64,000 bases of DNA from contig NC_080544.1 of the NCBI RefSeq assembly GCF_028640845.1, positions 55,961,211 through 56,025,210 on the forward strand. The letters are read 5' to 3'. The notes beneath the pieces were generated by a model. The model had not been told where the DNA came from, searched no databases, and worked only from the letters and a program-made list of their open reading frames with translations. The DNA comes from Ahaetulla prasina (Eukaryota > Chordata > Lepidosauria > Squamata > Colubridae). A program made the position numbers and the translations under genes. Positions 22,326-32,492 of the stretch are shown piece by piece; position 1 is the stretch's first letter; each line of letters starts with the position of its first letter.

Positions 22326-23297
22326 TTTCTGTTATTATTTATTTATTTATTTTATTATTTATTTATTTTTTCGTATTTTTATACCGCCCTATCTCCCTAG
22401 GGACTCAGGGCGGTTCACAACCAGATAAAAATATACATATAAATACAAATAAAACATCCATTAAAAAACTTATTATAATTGGCCGAATAATTAAAATGAT
22501 AATAAAAATGATAAAATCCCCATTAAAACCAATTCGAATTTAAAATCTAGTCCAGTCCTGCGCAAATAAATAGATGTGTCTTAAGCTCGCGGCAAAAGGT
22601 TCGGAGGTCAGGAAGTTGGCGAAGTCCTGGGGGAAGCTCGTTCCAGAGGGTGGGGGCCCCCACAGAGAAGGCCCTTCCCCTGGGTGTCACCAGCCGGCAC
22701 TGTCTGGCTGACGGCACCCTGAGGAGTCCCTCTCTGTGAGAGCGCACGGGTCGGTGAGAGGTATTCGGTAGCAGCAGACGGTCCTGTAAGTATCCCGGCC
22801 CTATGCCATAGAGCGCTTTGAAGATAGTCACCAAAACCTTGAAGCGCACCCGGAAGACCACAGGTAGCCAGTGCAGTCTGCGCAGGAGAGGTGTCACATG
22901 GGAGCCACAAGGGGCTCCCTCTATCACCCGCGCAGCCGCATTCTGAACTAACTGGAGTCTCCGGGTGCTCCTCAAGGGGAGCCCCATGTAGAGAGCATTG
23001 CAGTAATCCAGATGAGACGTCACGAGAGCATGAGTGACCATGCACAGGGCATCCCGGTCTAGAAAGGGGCGCAACTGGCGAACCAGGTGGACCTGGTAAA
23101 AATCTCTCCTGGAGATGGCCGCCAAATGATCTTCAAAGGACAGCCGTTCATCCAGGAGGACGCCCAAGTTGCGCACCCTCTCCATCGGGGCCAATGACTC
23201 ACCCCCAACAGTCAGCCGCGGCTGCAGCTGACTGTACCGGGATGCTGGCATCCATAGCCACTCTGTCTTGGAGGGATTGAGCTTGAGCCTGTTTATT
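22326..23297 (-). mobile_element. L2-like LINE 3' end with an open ORF2 C-terminus
   Basis: Minus-strand, 5'-truncated at about 23297. The tail is a degenerate TTTA array at 22332-22372, followed by the ccgccct...actcagggcgg block. The coding part runs without a stop from the 5' end to 22547. It is the best preserved of the three L2-like copies. Confidence 0.9.
22547..23297 (-). pseudogene. ORF2 C-terminal fragment of an L2-like LINE
   Basis: About 250 open codons, beginning in-frame upstream of the methionine at 23251 with LKLNPSKTEWLWMPASRYSQ. Then come VRNLGVLLDERLSFEDHLA, TSHLDYCNALYMGLPLRSTR, QNAAARVIEG, HWLPV, GPGYLQDRLL and RAFSVGAPTLWNELPPGLRQ. These are post-catalytic RT/thumb and C-terminal blocks. 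The palm (YADD) lies 5' of the truncation, so there is no enzyme activity. The lack of stops suggests a young insertion. Confidence 0.85.
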
Positions 23298-23610
23298 ATA
23301 CTTTAATAAAACCTTTTCCCTAGATTATTTTATATTTAAATACATTTATGATTGGGATGGACTTTGTAATTGCAATCTGGAACAATGATGCTAGCAGCTT
23401 ACAGTCATTATTTAATTAATTTAGAATAGGATATCTACATAACACTTTAGTTTATCTCTAGTACAAATTCCTTTTGTAAATCCTTGAATATGAAGGCACT
23501 ATTATGTCATGCCCCTTCCCACAATTACATCTCATCCAAAGATTTATTTCCAGTACCTGAATCCTTCAGCTCCGGTTGTTTCTTTACAGGTATATGTGCT
23601 AATATTAGTA
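23298..23610. other. Intronic sequence, nothing recognised
   Basis: Short AT-rich spacer without a supported feature. Confidence 0.4.
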
Positions 23611-23942
23611 CAGGTATTTCTCAGCAACAACCGCAATTGGAGCAGTAATTATATCATTAAATGGCACAGTCACTAAGTGAGACCCATGACCAGAATGGAC
23701 ATACTTCACTTCTGCTGAAATTGTTAAGCAAATCATCCATGGTCATGAAGTGAGGCCTCACATAAGCATGACTTGTGATTTTAGTGGCAATCGGTCCATT
23801 GATTCTGCTTGTTGGAAGCATAACTGCAGGATGCTGAACTGGTCACATGTGCAACAACCAGTCATAAAATTATTTTTTAGTGGCATTGTAACTTCAAAAA
23901 GTCACTAAACAGAGCAGTCATTAAGCAAGGATGATTAGTATA
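23611..23942. mobile_element. Degenerate MITE-like repeat (cacttaacaacc type)
   Basis: Phrases such as caggtatttctcagcaacaac, gtcactaagtgagacc, ttaagcaaatcatc, cataaaattattttttagtggc and gtcactaaacagagcagtcat resemble, from memory, a common squamate repeat built on 'cgacttacgacc / cacttaacaac'. No clean termini survive. Confidence 0.45.
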
Positions 23943-24990
23943 CGAGTCTGAAGCATGAACATTTCACTTTTCAATTTATGTAGAAAATAATTTCCTTCAA
24001 AGAAGATAGAAACCCAAAGGAATTTACATGATTGAACTGTGAAATTTTTTTACTTACAAGGTGGTCAGTAAGTGTATTACTTATTCTAACTTTCATTACA
24101 CTTTAAAAAAAATAGTTTCTCTGGCTCTCCTACTTCAGTTAAATGGTTGAGGAAAATGCCATGAATAATTTTTTTTCCTAATGGACAATTTCAGATTCAA
24201 AATCAGACAGCTGGGGTGACTGCAAAATAGTAGCAAATTTGGTACAGAAAACAACATCAGCATCATTCTATCCCCTCCAACAATAACATAAGTTCAAAAC
24301 CAGTAACCATAAAAAACAACAACACACACACAGAAAAGAATCTTGAGAAACAGAAGCCTCTTTTGCAAGGATGGAATACAGTCATTAGAGTTTATCCCCC
24401 TTTCAAGAATAACTCAGGAAACTCATAGAGTTCAGATGCATAGGTTAATCTCTTGGGTCACTGAAATCCGTTCAGGAAGAAAACATTTCTATGTTTATTT
24501 CCATCTCCAGTTTGTTACTTTTCATGCCAGTTTAACTTTCCAAACAGCTATTGAGCTAAATAATCTTTATTTAGATGGTCTTTCCATTTCTTTTTCTATT
24601 TAATTTGTTTCTCTTTATATTCCTCTGCTTTACCCCATTTTCCTTTTCATTGATGTGAGTTCCTGTCTTTGGCAGCACTGTAGCTGCTCTCCACCCCTCT
24701 TTTTGTCTACTTTATCTCAGGTAGTACCATCTCTTTGTCTACTTTTGTCCACTTTATCTCAACTAGTACCATCTCCATCACAACAAATAAACACCAATCC
24801 AGTCTAAACATAATGAAGTTCGATATGAATGGAACATGAATGGAACATCATTCAATTCTAGCTTACTGTAATATCCCTGTCTATTTTCTTATGACATTCA
24901 GTGCCTAATGGATACATTTCCCAATACACATTTTAAAATGCTATTGAAATTTTCAGTGACTGTCTGTTTGACTTAGTATCTGCCTGCCTG
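23943..24990. other. Intronic sequence, nothing recognised
   Basis: The open frame 24343-24603 lacks a recognisable domain. A short duplication (gtagtaccatctctttgtctac / ctagtaccatctcc) lies at 24721-24775. Confidence 0.4.
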
Positions 24991-25058
24991 CTTCTCCTTC
25001 TCCTTCTCCTTCTCCTTCTCCTTCTCCTTCTCCTTCTCCTTCTCCTTCTCCTTCTCCT
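24991..25058. repeat. (CTTCTC)n microsatellite
   Basis: About 11 hexanucleotide units, a polypyrimidine tract on this strand. Confidence 0.95.
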
Positions 25059-25659
25059 CATCTATCTATTATCTCAGGCTGCAGTGCTCATGAACTTTAA
25101 TACAAAGCTTCCAGAAGCTGCTGTTATTGCAGTTTCAAACTTTGAGAAAGTTCTTTCTTAAACAGATTTTTTTAATCTTTAAAAAGAAAGCTTTCAAAAA
25201 ATGGCCAGGTGCTGATTTAAATGCTTTATCTTATGGGACTCATGCAAATGTTAATCATTCAATAGAGTTTAACATCTCTGATGAATTACCATCTTTATTT
25301 CTGACCTTCCTGTCAGAACAGATTTGCAAATGGTAGATGAGTCATGACCCATAAACCCAAATGCAAAATCCAAATTGAAATATTGAAACATTAGTCCCAT
25401 TGGCCTTAAAAAGAGTTCAAAACCATCTTCTATTTACAGTTCAATGAAATATAGATATTAGTAAATATGAGTAAGATATAAGGCTACAGTTTTAAATTGG
25501 CAATTTTGAATGTATTTTCTCAGATCGTATAAACTACTATATATAATCATATAAAAAAGGACTGAAAATTTCCTTAAAGTACATCAGAATTTCTCAAAAG
25601 TGATGAGAAAGAGGAAGTTGCAGATTCAGGGTTTCTAAATGGCTAGAGAAGTTGAATCC

Positions 25660-25923
25660 GTGGTGGCTCAGGCTGTAAGATAGCCTGTTATTAAAACACA
25701 GCAGCCTGCAATTACTGCAGGCTCGAATCCCACCAGGCCCAAGGTTGACTCAGCCTTCCATCCTTTATAAGGTAGGTAAAATGAGGACCCAGATTGTTGG
25801 GGGGGACAATAAGTTGACTTTGTAAATATACAAATAGAATGAGACTATTGCCTTACACACTGTAAGCCGCCCTGAGTCTTCGGAGAAGGGCAGGATATAA
25901 ATGTAAATAAAAAAATAAAAAAA
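25660..25923 (+). mobile_element. tRNA-derived SINE (S3)
   Basis: Sense orientation: head tggtggctcaggctgtaaga, B box GGCTCGAATCCC, body caaggttgactcagccttcc, and the tail ccgccctgagtcttcggaga ending in A-rich aaataaaaaaataaa. Same family as S1 and S5. Confidence 0.85.
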
Positions 25924-26477
25924 TCTGTCACTCTGGAATAGGGAAAACAAAAATCCCATCATAGTTGACTTTGACCATAAATGACTGATAAACTGGAATA
26001 CCATCAGAGTAACAATATTGAAAACTCTGATCATGAATCGGGGACCCAAAGGAAGACCATTCTATTCTATTAAAAAGTTAAAATTCAGAACTGGTTCCTA
26101 AGACACGTACCCCTAAGAATATTCTTTTCTGTAAAAGAACAGGCTAGTAATGCCTAAAATCTTAACCTAGAGAGAAATATGATGTGTTCAGATATATCAA
26201 ATTATGCCATCAGGTCCAAAAGAACCAGCACTGATATAAAGTATTGGGACTTGACCATAAAATTATAATTCAGTTTTTGACGAAGTGCCATTTCAGTTAT
26301 ATGAGCTACCCCAAATCCTAAGTGAATGAAACGAAAAGGCAATTGCAAGTAAATAAGGAACCACTGGGAAAAAGCATCTTTGTCAAGATGGTGTTATTTA
26401 AAAAGGAAACAAAAGGAAAGAATTCAAGGAATTTTTTTTCCAGCAAAGGTCAAAGAAAGGCATCTGGGCAGGGTTTT

Positions 26478-26550
26478 TTTTATTATTATTATTTCTTTGT
26501 TACAACAGTATACACAAACAATTGTCATAGATAAAACAACATGTCTTGAA

Positions 26551-26552
<2 letters not shown>
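26478..26552 (-). mobile_element. Rex1-like LINE 3' UTR scrap (R3)
   Basis: Matches the end of R4 (28746-28852): tttctttgt-acaacagtatacac, aacaattgtcatagataaaa, catgtcttgaaga. It is cut off by the TA array and the Penelope-like insertion. Confidence 0.75.

Positions 26553-26618
<66 letters not shown>
26553..26618. repeat. (AT)n microsatellite
   Basis: About 33 dinucleotide units abutting the 3' terminus of the Penelope-like element. The poly Tyr-Ile frames on both strands are artefacts. Confidence 0.95.
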
Positions 26619-26623
<5 letters not shown>

Positions 26624-27566
26624 TTCTGAGGTTTTCACGGGTGTTTGTATGTAGGTCTTTGGTTGTTGGGTTTTCTCCGTGTAAAATTGGAAGTGTCTTG
26701 GCGACGTTTCGGAGTCTCATTCGTCATCTTCAGGCTTCACTTCGTGCTTCTGGGAGCAATGTGTGATCGCAGCTGTTTCTTCCTTTTAACTGCTAGTGGG
26801 GTTTGAACTGATTGGGTGGGAGCTTGGCTGTGCTCTGATTGGATGGGGTTTTCTGTGCTCTGATTGGCTGGGGTGTGTCCTGTGTTGGTGGGGGCTTGGT
26901 TGTGCTCAGTCTAATCTGTCCTGCAGGGGGTTTTGAGCTGGTGAGCTGCATAGCTGTTGTTTGGCTTTGTGGTCGTGCTACATCTTCATAGTGGGTGTCA
27001 GTCTGCTGCATGTATGGATTGGAGGGGTTTGAAATGGCTAATGTTGCAGCTGCGGTCTGGCTTCTGGTCCTTGGTCGTGCTTCCTGATCAGTGTGGGTTT
27101 GGGTCTGCTTTCTGGGTGGATGTGTGGTGGTGACATCCTGTGTGGACCTCGTGAGTGTGGGTCTGGTGTCATTCCTCGTGTTAGGGACACGTTTGTCAAT
27201 AAGGGCAGGTTTCCAAATGGCTGGTAGGCGGGAGGTATCATCTCGTTTGTTCATGCTGTGTGGGCGTTTTTCTATCTCGATGGCTTCTCTGATTATTCTG
27301 TTGTTAAAGTGTTCAGTTTTGGCGATAGTTCTGGTCTTTTTAAAGTCAATATCATGTCCTGTGACTTTAAAGTGTTGGACCAGGAAGAAGTTGGTTCCTC
27401 TTTTTGAATGAGTTCTTGTGTTCTTCAATCGTGCACTTATTCTTCTGTTGGTTTGTCCAATGTATGTGGTGGGGCAGGCGGTGCATGGGATTTCATATAC
27501 TCCTTGATTTTCTAACTCAATTTTGTCTTTGGGGTTTCTTAGGGTGGGGGGTATTTTTTGGTTTGT
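26619..27566 (-). mobile_element. Penelope-like element, 5'-truncated
   Basis: Minus-strand retroelement segment with a GIY-YIG endonuclease frame, followed by a terminal repeat (aagcctgaagatgacgaatg, cgaaacgtcgccaagacact, tccaattttacacgg, accaaagaccta, ccgtgaaaacctcagaaaac) that runs directly into the AT array. The reverse transcriptase part is absent. The same terminal sequence recurs at 58965-59603. Confidence 0.85.
26793..27566 (-). pseudogene. GIY-YIG endonuclease region of a Penelope-like element
   Basis: An open frame of about 257 codons. The N-terminal part has GVYEIPCTACPTTYIGQTNR, with GVY at 27495-27503 and YIG at 27456-27464, then RLKNTRTHSKRG, LVQHFKVTGHDIDF, and NRIIREAIEIEKRPHSMN with RLPAIWKPAL. 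This order is the GIY-YIG domain fused C-terminally to the PLE reverse transcriptase. A Pro/Thr/Gln-rich tail follows (PPTQDTPQPIR...). The RT domain is missing, so it is a fragment, although the endonuclease part has no stop. Confidence 0.8.
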
Positions 27567-27601
27567 CCATCAAGACAGCATTCTGCACAAACCAAAAAAT
27601 A
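27552..27601. repeat. 15-bp perfect inverted repeat at the PLE truncation point
   Basis: tattttttggtttgt (27552-27566) is mirrored by acaaaccaaaaaata (27587-27601) around a 20-nt loop. It lies exactly where PLE coding similarity stops and duplicated host sequence (ccaccatttcag) begins. Confidence 0.85.
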
Positions 27602-28359
27602 TCCACCATTTCAGTAAGAAGAACATGAAAAATTAAAAGTACAGTTCTATTACCAATTTACATTCAGGGTAATATTTCATTATTGTCACAGCTGACTGAA
27701 TATCAGTCAGGAAGGAAAAATAAAAGCTCATCAAATAAATTATTCAATTAAAATCCGAACATATTTGCTGAATAGAGTTTTCTTTTGAACAACAGGCAAG
27801 TAACTCTCATTACTGGAATTAACAATGCAGCTGATGAAGCTGGAAAATAATGTTTGCAAAAGGAAAGAGATTGTATCTCTCTTTGACAAAAATTACTCTC
27901 TGGCTAGACATATGGTCTACATAGGACATAAATTAGTTCCAGCTGGAATTGGAAACAATGTTTGTTTAGCCCTTCAACAATTCATCATTTGGGGGGGAAA
28001 AGCTTCATCATTCTGAACAATAGCTGCAATGTTTTAAACTTGTAATTTTAAATTTGTTTTCAGATTCAATAAAATTTATGGCTTAGAAGTATCTTGACAA
28101 AGGCTTAAAAAGAGTTCAAAACCATCTTCTATTTACAGTTCAATGAAATATAGATATTAGTAAATATGAGTAAGATATAAGGCTACAGTTTTAAATTGGC
28201 AATTTTGAATGTATTTTCTCAGATCGTATAAACTACTATATATAATCATATAAAAAAGGACTGAAAATTTCCTTAAAGTACATCAGAATTTCTCAAAAGT
28301 GATGAGAAAGAGGAAGTTGCAGATTCAGGGTTTCTAAATGGCTAGAGAAGTTGAATCCG

Positions 28360-28519
28360 TGGTGGCTCAGGCTGTAAGATAGCCTGTTATTAAAACACAG
28401 CAGCCTGCAATTACTGCAGGCTCGAATCCCACCAGGCCCAAGGTTGACTCAGCCTTCCATCCTTTATAAGGTAGGTAAAATGAGGACCCAGATTGTTGGG
28501 GGACAATAAGTTGACTTTG
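28360..28519 (+). mobile_element. tRNA-derived SINE, 3'-deleted (S4)
   Basis: Duplicate of S3 that stops after 'aataagttgactt'. The junction with 'gaccataaaattataa' shows that the 3' half and flank were deleted across a shared gactt(t) motif. Confidence 0.85.
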
Positions 28520-28740
28520 ACCATAAAATTATAATTCAGTTTTTGACGAAGTGCCATTTCAGTTATATGAGCTACCCCAACTCCTAAGTGAATGAAACGA
28601 AAAGGCAATTGCAAGTAAATAAGGTAACCACTGGGAAAAAGCATCTTTGTCAAGATGGTGTTATTTAAAAAGGAAACAAAAGGAAAGAATTCAAGGAATT
28701 TTTTTTCCAGCAAAGGTCAAAGAAAGGCATCTGGGCAGGG

Positions 28741-28747
<7 letters not shown>

Positions 28748-28792
<45 letters not shown>
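28748..28792. repeat. (ATT)n microsatellite
   Basis: About 15 trinucleotide units where unit 1 has only four (26481-26492). It is the expandable tail of the LINE. Confidence 0.95.
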
Positions 28793-28852
28793 TCTTTGTC
28801 ACAACAGTATACACAAACAATTGTCATAGATAAAACAACATGTCTTGAAGAA

Positions 28853-28875
28853 TATATATATATATATATATATAT
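28853..28875. repeat. (AT)n microsatellite in unit 2
   Basis: A short AT array inside the LINE 3' UTR, at the site equivalent to 26553-26618, where the PLE sits in unit 1. Confidence 0.9.
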
Positions 28876-30453
28876 GAGTAAAAAATATACATCAACTATA
28901 TTAATTTGATATAATGAAGGGAACAATAGGACAGGAACGGTAGGCACTATTGTGCTCTTATGCATGCCCCTTATAGTCCTTTTAGGAATGGGGTGAGGTC
29001 AATAGTAGACAGTTTTTGGTTGAAGATTTTGGGATTTTGAGTAGAGACTATGGAGTCAGGTAATGAGTTCCAAGCATTAACAACTCTGTTACAGAAGTCA
29101 TATTTTCTGCAATCAAGTTTGAAGCGGTTGACATTTAGCTTGAATCTATTTTTTGCTCTTGTAATATTGCGATTGAAGCTGAAGTAGTCTTTTATAGGAA
29201 GGATATTGCAATAGATGATTTTGTGTGTTAAACACAGGTCATGTCGAAGTCGACGGAGTTGTAAGTTTTCTAATCCCAGGATTTCAAGTCTGTTGGTATA
29301 AGGTATTTTGTTGTTTTCGGAGGAGTGAAGAACTCTTCTAGTGAAATATTTCTGGACTCGTTCTATTGTATTTATGTCAGAGATGTGGTATGGGTTCCAG
29401 ACGGATGAGCTGTATTCAAGAATAGGTCTGGCAAATGTTTTGTATGCTCTAGTTAGTAGTGTAGAGTTTTTAGAAAAGAAGCTGCATAAAATTAGGTTTA
29501 CAACTCTTAGGGCCTTTTTTGCTATGTAGTTGCAGTGGGCTTTGGCATTAAGGTCATTTGATATGAGAACTCCAAGATCTTTGACAGGGTGGGGGTCATC
29601 AGTTAGGTAATGTCCATTAAGTTTGTAATTTATGTTAGGGTTCTTTTTTCCAATATGTAATAGTTCTCTCAGCCTCCTTTCAGTTTTTCTCTCTCATCTC
29701 TTTCGATGTATAGTGAGGACAGTAATTTGAATAATAAGGACAATAGTTTGAGTTCTTTGATTTACTTTCTGCTTCATCGTTACAATATTTTAAAACTTTC
29801 CAAAGTTTAGAATTTTCTAACGATTTGGGAATTTTAGGAGTTTTGAATTTGCATTTTCATGTTTATTATTACAGTTAAATGTTGTGCTTTTCACAAAACA
29901 TTCTACATTTGATTAGTTTATTATTCAGCTGCTTTTAAAAATCAAGACCACCATTTCAGTAAGAAGAACATGAAAAATTAAAAGTACAGTTCTATTACCA
30001 ATTTACATTCAGGGTAATATTTCATTATTGTCACAGCTGACTGAATATCAGGAAGGAAAAATAAAAGCTCATCAAATAAATTATTCAATTAAAATCCGAG
30101 CATATTTGCTGAATAGAGTTTTCTTTTGAACAACAGGCAAGTAACTCTCATTACTGGAATTAACAATGCAGCTGATGAAGCTGGAAAATAATGTTTGCAA
30201 AAGGAAAGAGATTGTATCTCTCTTTGACAAAAATTACTCTCTGGCTAGACATATGGTCTACATAGGACATAAATTAGTTCCAGCTGGAATTGGAAACAAT
30301 GTTTGTTTAGCCCTTCAACAATTCATCATTTGGGGGAAAAAAGCTTCATCATTCTGAACAATAGCTGCAATGTTTTAAACTTGTAATTTTAAATTTGTTT
30401 TCAGATTCAATAAAATTTATGGCTTAGAAGTATCTTGACAAAGGCTTAAAAAG

Positions 30454-30663
30454 AAAAGGCCAAATGGTTACTAGGTATTGACTTTTTTCAGGATTACAAT
30501 GTCAGATCCTGCATCTGAGCTTTGTGTGTTTTGCTAAGCCATCATGGGTTTAGCTGTCATTTGTTAAGCCTTAGCGGCTTGATAAAGTTGAACCAAATTG
30601 GATATAAAAGCTGCTATGCCTATGTTTATCTTCCTGCTAATGTCAATAAAAATATAGACCAAC
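30454..30663. other. Spacer between the duplication and the solo LTR
   Basis: No supported feature. It ends in the 5-bp LTR flank ccaac (30659-30663). Confidence 0.4.
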
Positions 30664-31273
30664 TGTTGTGGTCCGCCAGCAGCCTGGGGAGCTGGAAGTG
30701 GAGTCGGACAGTGAGGAGGGTGGGGAGTACAATGGGTCAGTCCTGGAGTCAGGAGAAGGCCTGGATGAGGGTTCTGTGTCAGAGACAGAGATGAGGCCAG
30801 GGCCATCTGGGAGCAATGCGCAGACTCCGGAGCCTCCAGAGGCAGACAGCAGAGAGACAGAGGAACAGGAGGAGCCTGTTCCTAGTGAACGCATGCAAAG
30901 AGGTACCAGAAGACAAAAGCAGCTAAAGCAAAAAGGATGACTCGGGAATAAGGCCAGGAAATGATTGGCCCCTCCCATAAGGCTTAAAAGAGCAGCAACG
31001 GCTCTTGGGTTCTTTGTAGGAAAACAATTTTGCTACAATTGTTTCTTGTCTCCTGTTTCTGAACTTCATGGGGCTTTGCCAAGAAAAGCCTTTGGCAGGG
31101 TGCCAAGAAGACAAAGGTTTGTGATAAGGCTGAAGGACTTTTTCTGAAGGACTTTGTTTTGGACTTAATTTGGACTAAGCTGAGAATGAAGTAATTCTCA
31201 GCTGTTCTAATAAAATATGTTTGTTTAGGACTGATTGTGTCTGGTAATAACTACTTGAGCCAAGGTCACAACA
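30664..31273 (+). mobile_element. Solo LTR (TG...CA) of an LTR retroelement
   Basis: Begins TGTTGTGGTCC and ends GGTCACAACA, an inverted terminal TGTTGTG/CACAACA pair. The flanks are ccaac (30659-30663) and ccaat (31274-31278), 4 of 5 identical. Internally there is a GC-rich U3-like part, a TTAAAAG motif near 30984 that could serve as a TATA-like element, and AATAAA at 31209-31214. No internal gag/pol adjoins it, so it is a solo LTR. Whether it is Gypsy-type or endogenous retroviral cannot be decided from the LTR alone. Confidence 0.8.
31209..31214 (+). promoter_or_regulatory. AATAAA polyadenylation signal in the LTR
   Basis: It lies 59 bp before the LTR end, preceded by the repeated phrase ctgaaggactttttctgaag. 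The position fits the R/U5 side of an LTR. Confidence 0.5.
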
Positions 31274-31278
31274 CCAAT

Positions 31279-32451
31279 ATGGTAGCTGCTTTAGCCATGA
31301 AAGCTGAGCGACTTTGGACCAGTTACTCCAAATTCATTTCACACGGTTGTTGAAAGTAGGAGAAAAGTGTGTTGAGTATCCCAAAGCTGCTTTTTCGAAA
31401 GGCAATTGAATTTCATTTTTTTCTTGAAGATTTTTCATTCCTCATCTAAAAAGTTTCTTCGGTTTTAAAAAGCTTCTTGGGTGAAAAGCAACAAAAAACA
31501 AAGTCCAATTGCTTTTTGAAAAAGCATATTTGGGACAACCATGACTTGGATGACTGAGAATCTCCATGGACATGTGTTGAATATGTTCACTGCCTTGACA
31601 TGTATAAAAATAATCAAGGCAGGATATCAATCAAACAAACAAATAAACAAATTTGCATAACTAGCTTTTGAGACCAAAAAATAGAAACCACATATTAATG
31701 TCATGGATTCACATTCCATTCAGCTAAATGGCTATCATATTTCCATTCCATGCCACTCAAGGTGATGAGAACTAAACTAATTTGATGGAAACTGTGTTGC
31801 TGAGGAATGTGACTATATATCTTCAGTCTGGATTAGCTTTATCCTTTCCTTAAATTGAGATTACATTATTTGCAATCTGCACTTCAAACTGTATGAGCTA
31901 TATTATTAACATTTGTTACAATTAGTAGTAGCAAGGAAACAAGACAAAACAATGTAGATAGGAAAGTGACCATAAATAAATAATGCATTCTGCAAAGCAC
32001 CATGCCATCTCCAGGACTATCAAGCCTCTAGATATTTTTGTAGTAGAAAACAAAACAGACTAATTTATGTTTAGTTGATGCATTACCCAATAAACCAAGC
32101 AGAACCCATCAGAACTGGATTGTGTCTTTTCCTTATTCCTGGCAGGTAGACGAAACACATGCCTTTTAAATTCTCCATTTAGCTTGTGTATTATAGCCCT
32201 GTGAGATTTGGTTTTGCTGCTTTAATTAGTGAAGCCTAGTTCAGGATGAGCCTCTGTTCACTTTGGATGCATATATACATAAACAGCAAATTATCAACTT
32301 CTTTTAACTTCAAAATGTTTCAATATAGGATGCAAATGTCCTACAGTTTTTAGGGAATGCGTGCTTGGGCATCCTAATCTTCAATATTTCATGCCCAAAC
32401 ATCTGTGCTGTGTGAGGTTTTCTTTCCATGTTTATTTTCTTTAATGATATT

Positions 32452-32452
<1 letters not shown>
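31279..32452. other. Intronic sequence, nothing recognised
   Basis: AT-rich. Frame 31442-31630 (-) has no domain. Confidence 0.4.

Positions 32453-32490
<38 letters not shown>
32453..32490. repeat. (GT)n microsatellite
   Basis: About 19 dinucleotide units. Confidence 0.95.

Positions 32491-32492
<2 letters not shown>

Larger units (their letters stand above)
25405..28103. repeat. Composite tandem duplication unit 1 (2.7 kb)
   Basis: It starts at cttaaaaagagttcaaaacc, and the same sequence restarts at 28104. It holds a complete SINE (25660), a LINE 3' UTR scrap (26478-26552), a TA array, a Penelope-like fragment (26619-27566), and a 500-bp block (27603-28103) that recurs at 29949-30443. Confidence 0.9.
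28746..29662 (-). mobile_element. Rex1-like LINE 3' portion (R4)
   Basis: Minus strand: an RT C-terminal remnant, then the 3' UTR (ggggcatgcataagagcaca, cgttcctgtcctattgttcc), an AT array, tttgacaa-type end, and a (TAA)n tail seen as (ATT)n at 28748-28792. Coding pieces such as RAYKTFARPILEYSS and NPYHISDIN are recognisable on the minus strand but frameshifted. Confidence 0.8.
28104..30443. repeat. Composite tandem duplication unit 2 (2.34 kb)
   Basis: Second copy of unit 1, with two differences. A 431-bp segment equivalent to 25822-26252 is missing, and the Penelope-like part is replaced by a Rex1-like LINE body plus ~290 bp (28876-29948). The 10-bp cttaaaaaga follows at 30444-30453, as it does at 25405 and 28104. 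Confidence 0.9.

Noticed and set aside
24991..25058. CRISPR-like or regulatory repeat array
   Set aside because: A simple hexanucleotide microsatellite in a vertebrate intron; no spacers.
26380..26766. Open frames with long Tyr-Ile repeats on both strands (also at 59106-59359)
   Set aside because: Produced by translating AT microsatellites; not proteins.
27091..27628. Plus-strand open frames with hydrophobic segments
   Set aside because: Antisense to the GIY-YIG endonuclease frame of the Penelope-like element; no motif on this strand.
30668..30940. Acidic open frame as a stand-alone host gene
   Set aside because: It lies wholly inside a TG...CA LTR with flanking duplication, so it is retroelement sequence; kept only as a finding.
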